A DNA stretch of 64,000 nt from Henricia sp. BOLD:AAB3569 (lineage: Eukaryota; Echinodermata; Asteroidea; Spinulosida; Echinasteridae), in the NCBI GenBank assembly GCA_037783545.1, contig JBBELK010000936.1:1-64000 (forward strand), in the 5' to 3' direction. The notes under the pieces are model-generated. The model saw only the letters and a program-made list of their open reading frames with translations, was not told the DNA's origin and did no database searches. This document shows positions 44,944-54,566 of the stretch, in pieces; within the stretch, counting starts at the first letter, position 1; every line of letters starts with the position of its first letter. Made by a program: the position numbers and the translations under genes.

Positions 44944-45313
44944 GGTTGAGTAAAAAAAACTATACACTTTTAAAATTACTTGTTGTGTTTCAGTGTATTA
45001 ATATTTATTTGGGATGTTTTGACAACGTGTATTTTGGATAAGTTCTGGTGTGTTATTTGGTAGCAGTTCAATTAAATTATGTTTCATGCATGACCGCACA
45101 TGAGGCAAATAAGGGTGTCGGGTGGAACACGACTTGCGCCAATTCAGTATGGCTAGGAAAAAGAAAATGATTTGCGGTCATGCATGAAACATAATTTAAA
45201 GGACACAGGAGAACCTATCCAAAATACATGTCAGAACATCTCATATAAATATTGGTACACTAAAACACAAAAAGTAATTTTAAAAGTGTACATATAGGTT
45301 TTTTTACTCACAC
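44944..45313. mobile_element. Foldback element nested in the 2.48-kb element
   Basis: Its arms are about 150 bp, from GTTGAGTAAAAAAAACTATA through CACTTTTAAAATTACTT and ATTTTGGATAAGTTCT to AAATTATGTTTCATGCATGA. They are mirrored after a loop of about 85 bp. Confidence 0.85.
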
Positions 45314-46430
45314 TGTAGAACGAACTTGCCATTGTAATTGCAACTCGGAAATTTTGCAAGTGTTATTTCCTAATCTGAATTTAACCTTTCTTTGGCTGTG
45401 TAAACCACACAAATAAAAGTACGCTCTTCTCTGACTTCATATAGTGCAGCTGAGCTAAACGTCACACAAGCATTCTCGAACTCATTGTTAACACAGTGTG
45501 ATGTGAAACATTTAAAGATGAAAATGTTTGAAGGAAGCCAAACACTTTCATTTAGAAAATACCAGTATATATTTGGCCTACACCTGCTGCTAAAGTATAT
45601 AGGGATGTACATCAAATATCACAAAATAAATAAAATACAAAAATTGTAGAACTGTCAAGTCCATCGTGTGGTGTTTGCCTTTATTTAGTGTGCTTTATAC
45701 CCAAATATATATATTTAAAACTTTTAACATAATAAATTAACCAACTGTTGGTAAAATATTGCCCAATTACTGTGAACAGCATTTCAGTAAAATGCCCAAC
45801 CATTCAGGTATAACCAACTGAATGGTTAAAATTTGCCCAATTCAGCATTAACCAACAGATTGGTTAAAATAAAATTAACCAATAATTGGTTAAAAAGTTT
45901 AACCAACCACGTATTAAAATTTAACCAACCTGGGTTGGTTAAGGTTTTAACCAACTGTTGGGATGTTCACCTGGTAATACATGGTTGGTTAAAATTTTAA
46001 CCAAGTTGGTTAAAATTTTTAACCAACGTTCTGAGAGTGTACAATGGGCTCCATGAGAAATGTGATGTGTTTGGTGCACCTTCTCTTAACTCCTTTCGCA
46101 AACAGGTTAACCATGCTCTTTTTAGTTAAATCTACATGTACGTACAATTTTTGTGTAAAACATTTATTCTATTTATTTTAATTTTATTTTTTATATAAAA
46201 ATTGTTTTTAATTTATTTTCTTAATTCTTATTTTGTTCAGAATGTTTAGTTGTTGGTCATTCTTTTTGTTTAATTTGTGTATTTTTGTATTTATTTTTTT
46301 GTTTAATGCTTTAAATGCTTTATTTATGTATACAGAACTTTTAATTATAGTTATTTATGTTAATTGATCCCATTCCTGTAATTGGCGGTCCTTCCGCTGT
46401 TGGATGTGGTGAATAAATAAATAAATAAAA

Positions 46431-47829
46431 TGTTAGTTTGATGATAGGAACACAGAATTGAGAGGGAAAATGTCATGATTTTACAAAGGAAAAACTTTAG
46501 AGTTGTCCCAGTGGGTGTCCGTGCATGGTAATCTTTCCCATTTGGTTTCCAAATGCTTTTAAATGTTGTATAAGGGTTTTGAGTGATAGAAATCTTATTC
46601 CGGGAGCACTTTAATCTGGGTCGGAAGTTGTACATGCACTAAGCATTATGAGATCCGGCGTCCGCGTGCTGTAATGACATGGTGACATTTGGCGAAAATT
46701 CCACGCCGTATCATCGGAGGTGTCTGAAAAGTGCAGCGTGGACGAAACGCGCCAGGGCAGGCCGGCCCTAAATGGCAGAAATGATTAGCCAATGATAAGC
46801 CGCATCCGAGAATTCCAGATAATTATCTGCCGACTACACGCTTGAACGGTGCGAAAATTTCGCCCGGGAATAAGACAAAAAGTCGAGATGCGCACGACAG
46901 GCAGCCGCGGCTCGTTAATGCCTTGATCTATATGCCTTATCTGGGGAGCTGGTTAAACGAACAGTCTGGTGGGTAGTCCGTTTACAGACTTTTTCCCGGT
47001 TATACTTCTATTCTGTCGAGCTGTTATTGTACACATGTAGTTGATATCATGGCAGCAACTATGGCCCCTTTTGCCTATACATTAGCTTTGCAGCATAGTA
47101 CAATGTATGCAGACTTTCTAAACCGCGTCGGCGCCCAGCCATATAGTGCAAAAGACTAATTGCTTTCCAAGGTATTGGCTGGTGTGCAGTGATGCAGAAC
47201 GCTAAAAAAACGAGTACACATTGTATACATATACAGCATATCGGTGTGGTATATCAACTGCAGCTATAGTGTGTGCATCAGACACCATGTTTAAAAGCCA
47301 TTCTCAAGACGTGCTGCCAACGTCTTTTTTCTCGTCCCCTCCCACCCTCACACATCAGCCGGCATTTCCATTTTCTTGCTCTCTTCATGTTAATCTATTG
47401 AAGGCAACATCAATTTCCAATCCACTGCACACCGTATAGGCTACCCAGACGTGTAAAACTGAGGCCCAGACAGGGTATGCCTATGATGCACGTCGATTTC
47501 TCTCTGCTAATTAACTTCAAATATTGACCACCGCGAATGCCGCAAATGCTGCACAGAGCAGCACTACAGAACAGCGGATCATCGTTATGTGATGCCTTAT
47601 GATAAAGTGTGGCTCCAAACGATCCAACTGAACAGACATTGCAATTAGCCAAAAAACCGCGGGGTATTCCCTCGAGAGTACCAACTCAAAAGCTATGGAT
47701 TCCATCCACTTTCTTTCTGTTTATCAGTGAAGTATGAAATAAATTATTATCGGTCCGAGAAGCCTCAGATTGAAAATACCGTACACATTTCGGGTATAGG
47801 TTCTTGGCACGTCGGCCATCTTGGGGGCA
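46431..47829. other. Unrecognised sequence
   Basis: No recognised motif. It includes a GC-richer part at 46640-46920 with no good frame. Confidence 0.4.
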
Positions 47830-48414
47830 AGGGAATTGCGCCACTTTATTTAATTATATACTTGAGGAGAAACGTGCATTTTCTTGAACATAACACATTT
47901 AGACCTGCATAAGAATGCAGCTTACAAAAGAACAGCAGATTTTTGTCGTGTCAATGTGGTTGGAGACAGGGAGCCTTCAGCAAGTGGCAAATGCTTTTGC
48001 TGAACACTTTCACGAACTTCCTCCTCCAGCTAAGGCGACAATTAGGCACAATGTCCACAAGTACCAGTGTGAGGGAACCAGCTTGAGCTTAAACAATGGA
48101 AGGTCTGGGCGACCGGTGAAGGAGAACTGGCCGGTCATCCGAGAACATTAATGCAATTCAGCAGGACCTACAGTAGAGAGAACGCATCAGCCATAGACGA
48201 AGTGCTTTTGGACATGGCCCCAACCACGTTTAGCCCAACTGTGAGCCTGAATGTCCGGCGGTATACCCTTACAGAATGTTAAGACGACATCAACTGCTTC
48301 CTGGTGATCTTCCGAGGCGTCTAAAGTTTTTTCAATGGATACTTGATCGTCCAAACAACATTAGGCCTATGTCACGGTTTATGCCACCGGACGTCATTAA
48401 TGGCGCAATTCCCT
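47830..48414. mobile_element. Internally deleted mariner-like element
   Basis: AAGGGAATTGCGCCA on the left is mirrored by TGGCGCAATTCCCT on the right, around a transposase fragment. The target duplication is not clear. Confidence 0.55.
47915..48400 (+). pseudogene. N-terminal piece of a mariner-like transposase (DUF4817-type helix-turn-helix)
   Basis: The first frame reads MQLTKEQQIFVVSMWLETGS with PPPAKATIRHNVHKY and NNGRSGRPV, the pattern of the DNA-binding domain of this transposase group. After a frameshift near 48145 a second frame holds SENINAIQQDLQ. A third region reads YPYRMLRRHQLLPGDLPRRL, and RFMPPDVINGAIP follows. The catalytic DDE part is absent, so the copy cannot act. The stops and frameshifts show decay. 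Confidence 0.75.
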
Positions 48415-48917
48415 AACTAGACCCTTGCATAACATTGGTCACTGCTCAGTCTACCGAAAACATAATGACACGACCAGGGTGTTATTTTAAAGAGGAGGTG
48501 CAACCCGAACAATTAAAGGATATCGCCCTTTGACTTACATATGCCTATACTTGGGTTATAATTAGCAATAATGTCTCTGTCTCGTTGTTTTTTTTTTATA
48601 ACCCTGTATTGGCATATCGTGTAATCAACGCTTTGATCCAATGTCCTGCGCGTAGCAGCAAGGAATTATGGGTAAACGCGTGAAACATGCAACCGACAAC
48701 AATAATAATGTACATAAACCATTGCGGTGCTTCCTCCTTGTATATAATTAGCGTTGTTAAAAAGTACTATTTATAGGAGTGGTCATGCTGGTTGTTTATT
48801 TGGCTCACGACAGAAGTAAAATGTCATACGGGAGGATATTCGATGCAGATGGTAACTCGTTCCTGAACCTTCCCTGCATGTCGTCAATACAATGTGCAAT
48901 CTAAATGCTACAGCAAT
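48415..48917. other. Unrecognised sequence
   Basis: Nothing identified. Confidence 0.4.
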
Positions 48918-49560
48918 AAAGCCCAGTACATCATTTGCAGTTACCAAAATATTTACTTTTTCCTGTATAGGACGACCGGTTAGGGGTTAAAAAGGGATGT
49001 TAAGACGACCGGCCGCGTTAGGACGACCGATTGTCGGTCGTCTTAACGCTTTTTTGCTCTAAAACCATATTCCATTTTTAAACCATTTTTGCTCTAAAAC
49101 CATTTCGGTCTAGGTCGAAAAACATTTTTATGAGAACTTTAAGTCGAGAAAATTGGTGTCAACGGCAGAGTTTTTTGCCGACAAATTTGCCGTTTTAGTG
49201 GTCCCCCAGAGCACTCTGCCCAAAACGGTCGTCCTATACTGGAAAAAGTAAGTATATATAATTTTACTTCACAAGTTGACATGAAAGACCAGACTAAAAG
49301 TGTTGGTAGCAATAGTATAACAAACACCACATGATTTTATCCGTGTACAATGGTAGCTCTGTGTGAGAAATTGCCAATGCAGACAATTTTATATAATTTA
49401 TTCAACACAAAAACATGCATGGATTTTTTTAGGTTTTCTTAAGGCTAAAATTTCTACAAGGCAGTTTATCAACATTATTCTTTCGTTATAATGCATGTTC
49501 CTGTTTTTAAAGTTTCCAATCATGTAATCTGTCCTTCAAAAAAAATAAAGGACGTCATGC
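48918..49560 (+). repeat. Dispersed repeat R1, interrupted
   Basis: R1 starts with CAGTACATCATTTGCAGTTA, is broken at about 48952, and resumes at about 49257 with ATTTTACTTCACAAGTTGAC, continuing to AAGGCAGTTTATCAACATTA. Confidence 0.85.
48952..49250. mobile_element. Inverted-repeat element inside R1 (GGACGACCG family)
   Basis: The ends are TTACTTTTTCC, a variable base pair, then GTATAGGACGACCG, and their inverse. The interior has repeated GCTCTAAAACCAT blocks, and a relative is at 17085. Confidence 0.8.
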
Positions 49561-49854
49561 ATGGCAGACTGTACATTTTAGAAGAGTCAGGTCGGCAACA
49601 GTAGGCCTTATTGACGGAAAGTGAAATTATCGTTTTCCATAGATATACATTCGACTGTTGAAACCCTTAACGCTATGTGACACAACAATGAGCGCACATA
49701 TCTGATGACCTCTGAGGTTAATCGGGAACAATAGAGGACCAGTGTTGAAAGAGCGCGTTTCCCTGGACATGTGGGGAAAAAACGAAAGGTTTTCCATGAA
49801 GTTGAAGCTTGACAATGTATCATTTTGCAACATGAAACTTTTTTACGGATTTCT

Positions 49855-50115
49855 GGAGTAAGAGCACATCACATCAAATGAGGAATGTTGGTAAACTATC
49901 CTGCAGAAATATCAGCTGCAGATGCATCAATGCCTCAGAAAATCGTTAAAACACATGCCACGGTGTTTGTGTTAAGTGGTAAACATAATGTGTGCATGCA
50001 TTGGTCCACACACGTTTTTTTTTAACCACCTTCAGTTGTTAATTTTTGTACCATCTTGTACAGAAAATAAATTCATGTGGTGTTTGCTACCATTGCTATC
50101 AACACTTTGGTACCC
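49855..50115 (-). repeat. Dispersed repeat R1
   Basis: Blocks such as AGGAATGTTGGTAAACT, GCAGAAATATCAGCTGCA, CTCAGAAAATCGTTAAAA and CACCTTCAGTTGTTAATTT follow the reverse family order. Confidence 0.7.
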
Positions 50116-50654
50116 TCAATTCAGATGCAAGCAAGAAGTGACCCGAGTCGACACGTACCCAAAGCGAAGTGACCTCAAAAGCCATATAATGAGTATCAGA
50201 CAAAAGAAGACACTCATAAAATTGTAGATAAAATGAAAACTGTAGATTAATGAAAATTGTATTATATTTAGAAAATTGGCTCACATATATCGGTAGACAT
50301 ACATGTAGGTTCATGTTTTCATTAACGTCATCATCATGTTGGGAATATTTCACGCCTGACCAAACAAGGGCTAGTTTTAAACAAAGCTAAAATTAACTTG
50401 CGCATAAAAATGGAAGCTGCAAAACAGGATCAAGAAACATGAGAGGTCAATTTGACATGTCCTTTCTTTGCTATCAGCTTTTCAAAACGTTTAGCTAGCC
50501 CATCAGTCCTCCACGTGGCCGTCTTTTTCTTCTGCACATCACTGGACTTTTTTATGGGGACATCTGAAGTCCTAGTTTGTGTTACTGTCCATGGAACTAG
50601 ATAACCTGGAGAGACGAATAAGAGCCAAAGTCGCCCTCCTCAGGCAGAACAGAC

Positions 50655-50901
50655 CAGGGGCCAATTTCATAGAGCTGCTTAAGCATAAAAAAATGCTTAA
50701 GCACGAAAAAATTTGCTTGATAAAATGAGGTTACCAGCAAAAATTTCATGAGATTGTCATGGTAATGAAACAGTCCTCTAATACTGGTCATATACTGTTT
50801 CTATCACATGAGGATTTCACTGGTAAAGTTCTCTACTAAGCAAGAGTTTTTTGTGCTTAAGCAATTTTTCGTGCTTAAACACCTCTATGAAATTGGCCCC
50901 T
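50655..50901. mobile_element. MITE with GGGGCCAATTTCAT ends (copy 1)
   Basis: CAGGGGCCAATTTCATAGAG and its inverse form the ends, and GCTTAAGCA repeats lie just inside both. A relative is at 57405-57636. Confidence 0.85.
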
Positions 50902-51087
50902 GTGATTAGGCGTGCATTTTGGTGTTACGCTAAGCGTGCAAATCTGTGTAAAGAAAAAGACGGTCACGTAGACGACTGAGGGGATAGTTAAACTTTTCGA
51001 AAAGCTGATAGCAAAAAAAGTACAAGTCAAAATGACCTCTCATGGTTCTTGATCCTGTTTTGCATCTTCCTTTTTATGCGCAATTCA

Positions 51088-51262
51088 TGTTTATTTATTT
51101 ATTTATTTATTTATTCCATTTATTTACCCAGGGTGTGCCCAAACAGTTTACAAAAACTGGTTTCCATTGGGGCCCTGCAAATACACATAGAACAAATATA
51201 CTAAATTGAACAACTTCATAATTACTAACAAACTGGAATAAGATACATTTGTACAACAACTT
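51088..51262 (-). mobile_element. LINE 3' end inserted in a foldback arm
   Basis: Read on the minus strand it ends with GTTTGGGCACACCCTGGGTA and an ATAAA-repeat tail. The intact left arm shows which sequence was interrupted. Confidence 0.75.
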
Positions 51263-51437
51263 TAGCTTTGTTTACAAAACTAGCCCCTTTTCGGTCAGGC
51301 ATAACATTCCCAACATTATGGCGACGTTATTAAATGAAAACATGAAATGTCTACCGATATGTGTGAGCCAATTTTCTAAAAATAATACAATTTTCGATTT
51401 ATTTACAATTTTATGAGTGTCTACTTTTGTTCTGATA

Positions 51438-51967
51438 CATCACCCTGTATATACAAACGAGTCCAGAAAAGTAAAACTGTGTACAGAGCCGAAGTAATAA
51501 CGTCATCTTCTGCAGTTGGCAAGCTGACGGCTTGTGTGTTTGCAATGCATGGCATTATGTGTTTTTGCAAAGGGCATTATATGCTCAACATTTACGACCA
51601 TCACCACGCACGACACTGACGTCACACTCAGCTCTCCATCCCCTTATCACTGAAGTGCGTTAAGTGAACTTTGACAACATATAAGTACGTTTTCGAAGTA
51701 CTAGTGTAAACATTTAAAAACTACTTGTGCAATATAAATAAATCAAAGTGCCCTATTATTCAACGAAATATTATACACCATCAGGGATTTTAAAAAACTA
51801 CCTGTGCAATATAAATAAACCAAAGTGCATATTATTTTACAACATGGATTTGACCTTTTACCTGAACACGAAATTGATGAAATTTTCAAATAGTTGTCAT
51901 GGGTATTCAATGCTAACATTTAAGAATTGCGTATATTTGAGAGTTACGGCTCAGTGCAGTTGAGCAT
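51438..51967. other. Unrecognised sequence
   Basis: A direct repeat, CTACTTGTGCAATATAAATA (51721) and CTACCTGTGCAATATAAATA (51799), about 78 bp apart, suggests an old tandem duplication. Confidence 0.5.
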
Positions 51968-52084
51968 TAAAGGCCAAAATAGCATTACATAACTGAAGAA
52001 TAATGTTGATAATCTGCGTATAGGCCTAATTGTAGAAATTTCAGCCAGTAATACTTCCGAAAATCTTTAAAAACATGCATATAG

Positions 52085-52957
52085 GGGTCATTCCACGAGG
52101 TTGGGTACAAAAAGTGTGACATACCAGATCTTAAATATGAGTAACATTCCAGCCCAGCTACTTTAGTAAGTATATTCATTTCATAAAGAAACGCATGTTA
52201 CACTACAATAAATAGAAGTATTTACATCACATTGCAGTGTTGTAGTACTCGAGTCCAGGACTCGGACTCGAGTCCGACTCGAGTCACAATTTTCGCGACT
52301 CGGACTCGACTCGAGACACATTGGAAATTGACTCGGACTCGGACTCGACCATGGTGACTCGGACTCGTCATATATTTCAAAAAAAGAAAAATATATATAT
52401 ATTTGCCCGCAAGATTCTTGAAAAAAAAAACAGATGCGTGAATATGTACACTGCCCCACCAGGCCGGCAAGGACCGCACGAGCGCATCGTTTGGAACCAT
52501 CATTTCACATATTGTGTGAACGAAATATAGCGTATTCAGTTTCATTAATTTGGCGAACAAGTGACTCGTGACTCGGTCTCGAACTCGAGGAAAGTGACTC
52601 TTGGCTCGGACTCGGACTCGGGGCTAGTGACTCGAGACTCGGACTCGGACTCGATATTGGTGACTCGACTACAAACACTGTCCCATTGTAACAAAACTAC
52701 AGACCTCCAAAATGTACTCGTAGTGTTAAACATATGTGGTGTCCATGTTGCGTATATATAGGTAAGACAAATATTTCATGATGTGTGAGAGATTGGTCAG
52801 TAAAACACACATGATTATATTGGGACACCTAACTATATTAAGTACAACAGATATTTCACCAGATAAATAATTCTCCAATCTTTAAATAAAAAAACTTGTA
52901 CCAACACAACATGGACACCGCTTTTTTTATATGTATACCAACCTCATGGAATGACCC
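52085..52957. mobile_element. Element with GGGTCATTCCAYGAGGTTGG ends and ATAG target duplication
   Basis: The ends are inverted copies, with ATAG at 52081-52084 and 52958-52961. Further inverted blocks (GTGTCCATGTTG and CAACATGGACAC) lie inside. It contains the hAT-like MITE at 52235. Confidence 0.85.
52235..52680. mobile_element. hAT-like MITE with GACTCG subterminal arrays
   Basis: CAGTGTTGTAGTACTCGAGT on the left mirrors GACTCGACTACAAACACTG on the right. TCACATTG and TCCCATTG flank it, an 8-bp target duplication with one mismatch, as expected for hAT. Dense GACTCG repeats fill 52245-52366 and 52561-52670. No transposase is present. Confidence 0.88.
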
Positions 52958-53166
52958 ATAGTTTTTGTGTTGAATGAATGGTTAAAAAAATCGCTTGCAA
53001 ATAATTCAGTTGGCAATTTCACCCACTAAAGTACACCACTTTACACGGGGAAAAAATAATGTGGTATTTGTTAAACCTTTGCTACCAACACTTTTAAGTC
53101 GGGTTTTCCTTGTCATCTCGTGAAGTAAAATTGTTGGTCACTGCAAATGATGTATTGGGGCTTTAA

Positions 53167-53560
53167 AGGTAGAACACATCATTTGCAGTGACCCCATTTT
53201 TTTTCACGAGTTGACAAGAAAAACCTTACTAAAAGTGTTCATAGCAATGGTAACAAACACCACATGAATTTATTTCTGTCCAAAATGGTATTTTGTGTAA
53301 AAACAAAATAACAACTGAAGGTCGTTTTCTAAAAATAGTTATTTGCAAAAGACGTTTTTATACCATTCGACTCAACACAAAAACCACTTTCAGAAGCATT
53401 ACTGCACCTATGTGGTTGACATTTCTACTGCAGGACAGTTTTATCAACTTGGGTTTCTAATCACGAGTGGAAATAACGCCCCTTATAAAAGTTTACCAAT
53501 CATGCGTTCTACATTTGAACACCGAAATATTATGTCCATGGTTACTGGAAAATATCTAAC
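53167..53560 (+). repeat. Dispersed repeat R1, head-to-head with the previous copy
   Basis: It starts CATCATTTGCAGTGACCCCA, then CACGAGTTGACAAGAAAAAC, GGTAACAAACACCACATGAA and AGACGTTTTTATACCATTC. Confidence 0.85.
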
Positions 53561-53944
53561 TCTTTCCATGAAACAGCTATAACAAGAAGCTATAATAGCT
53601 TGTTTTGCAACCATCCGAAAAATATTAATTTACAATCGGTATGTCAGTGTATCACGAGTGGAGATTAATTTACATTTTACCATATCAAATAAGAGTAATC
53701 TTGTGCGGAGGCCGTTGTCCCAAAAAAATGTAGGCCTACACGATGTGTCCGGTTTACCTTGCAATCTCAACTTTAAATGTCAAAACCGCAACTAAGTTTC
53801 AAAGGGCGCCCGACGTAGGTCGGGAATTTCGCTGTCAATTAAAATCTTCTAAATTCGCATTGACAGATTTTGGTTGTATAATTAAAGTTTTTTATATATA
53901 TATGGTTATGTATTCATATATTTCTAGATTCATTGGCAATCGTT
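53561..53944. other. Unrecognised sequence
   Basis: Nothing identified. Confidence 0.4.
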
Positions 53945-54208
53945 CCCTACACTGTGGTGTTAAATTAACACCAGTGGTGTTGTTTTATATAAATACAAAG
54001 CATGGTGTTAACATTTAACACCGGGCTTTGTATTGGGTATTAGTTTGTACATGGGTATTAGTTTGTATTCCTCAATTGGAATAAATGCATTATTTTAACA
54101 CCTATGTGTTAAAACTAATACTTGTGGTGTTAAAACGTAACACCAGGCTTGGTATCTATATAGACAACACCGCTGGTGTTCATTTAACACCACAGTTGTT
54201 GCACTGTT
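53945..54208. mobile_element. MITE with GGTGTTAAA subterminal repeats
   Basis: CACTGTGGTGTTAAATTAAC on the left mirrors TTTAACACCACAGTTGTTG on the right. Many GGTGTTAA/TTAACACC units lie near both ends, the same architecture as the TTGGTTAAAA element with a different motif. Confidence 0.8.
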
Positions 54209-54214
54209 TTTAGA

Positions 54215-54420
54215 TTTACAAACGTTTCAACGTTTTAATGGTAGTACACATGTTTGGTAAACTGTTAAAAACAGCGTTATTTCCACTGGTAATTGAAAGC
54301 CTATGTCGAGAAAAGTACCTTGTAGAAATTACAGCCATATAGATGCAGTAATAGAAAACCTGAAAAATCCAAGCATGGTTTTTGTGCATGAATGAATGGC
54401 TCCAAAAATCGTCTACCGTA
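54215..54420 (-). repeat. Dispersed repeat R1
   Basis: Reverse blocks: TTTGGTAAACTGTTAAAAAC, ACCTTGTAGAAATTACAGCC, AGATGCAGTAATAGAAAACC and GGTTTTTGTGCATGAATGAA. Confidence 0.75.
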
Positions 54421-54499
54421 GGCGATCTTTGGAGATTCAAATAGTTTTGTCATTTTTCTCATGAATGGGGGCACTTCAGACGAAATAATTTATTTATTT

Positions 54500-54566
54500 C
54501 ATTAAACATTAGTTCACCGCTCAAGGGTGGGGTTAGAACCCCCATAATCCCCCCAGATCCGCCACT
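54500..54566 (-). mobile_element. Single end of a hAT-like element
   Basis: Read on the minus strand it begins CAGTGGCGGATCTGGGGGG, a common hAT end. The other end was not found. A related GGGGCGGATCCAGGATTTTT is at 58973. Confidence 0.5.

Larger units (their letters stand above)
43564..46039. mobile_element. 2.48-kb TA-flanked element with TTGGTTAAAA arrays
   Basis: The ends are CACTCTCAGAACG and its exact inverse, flanked by TA on both sides (43562-43563 and 46040-46041). Inside each end lie many copies of TTGGTTAAAA and its inverse, covering about 43575-43800 and 45735-46028. No transposase is recognisable. A short frame starts ATGGCGGATGTGTTGACGG near 43964 and precedes AAGGTAAGT, a good donor. 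The element therefore appears non-autonomous and may carry a captured or residual first exon. Confidence 0.9.
43254..46430 (+). pseudogene. LINE reverse-transcriptase C-terminus and 3' end, split by an insertion
   Basis: The left part, about 43254-43563, encodes the region downstream of the RT fingers and palm (YRLPTLKHRRDVNDCLFLY, then TRHAHKHILHVPW and FISRISSTY). The frame resumes directly after 46041 with NGLHEKCDVFGAPSLNSF and ends at a stop near 46128. An AT-rich 3' UTR follows, ending with the GGCGGTCCTTCCGCTGTTGG hairpin and an AATA tail near 46425. This is a 5'-truncated CR1/jockey-like copy. The two coding parts flank a 2,476-bp DNA element inserted at a TA. Confidence 0.85.
43206..46533. 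repeat. Inverted 21-bp pair flanking the split LINE
   Basis: GATTGCCATGCACGGACACC at 43206 is mirrored by GGTGTCCGTGCATGGTAATC ending at 46533, with one mismatch in 21. They bracket the LINE fragment and its insertions. Confidence 0.8.
50193..51437. mobile_element. Large foldback element with two later insertions
   Basis: The arms are more than 300 bp, from GTATCAGACAAAAGAAGACA inward past TCGGTAGACATACATG, GGGCTAGTTTTAAACAAAGC and ATCAAGAAACATGAGAGGTC to TGCTATCAGCTTTTC, mirrored to 51437. The loop holds the MITE at 50655. The right arm is broken by a LINE tail at 51088-51262. Confidence 0.85.
51968..53160 (-). repeat. Dispersed repeat R1 with a two-level insertion
   Basis: R1 runs to ATCTTTAAAAACATGCAT, is broken at 52085, and resumes at 52958 with ATAGTTTTTGTGTTGAATGA, then GTTGGCAATTTCACCCAC and CACTGCAAATGATGTATTGG. 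Confidence 0.85.

Noticed and set aside
43564-46039. Retroviral or LTR element
   Set aside because: The termini are inverted, not direct, repeats with a TA duplication, and no polyprotein is present.
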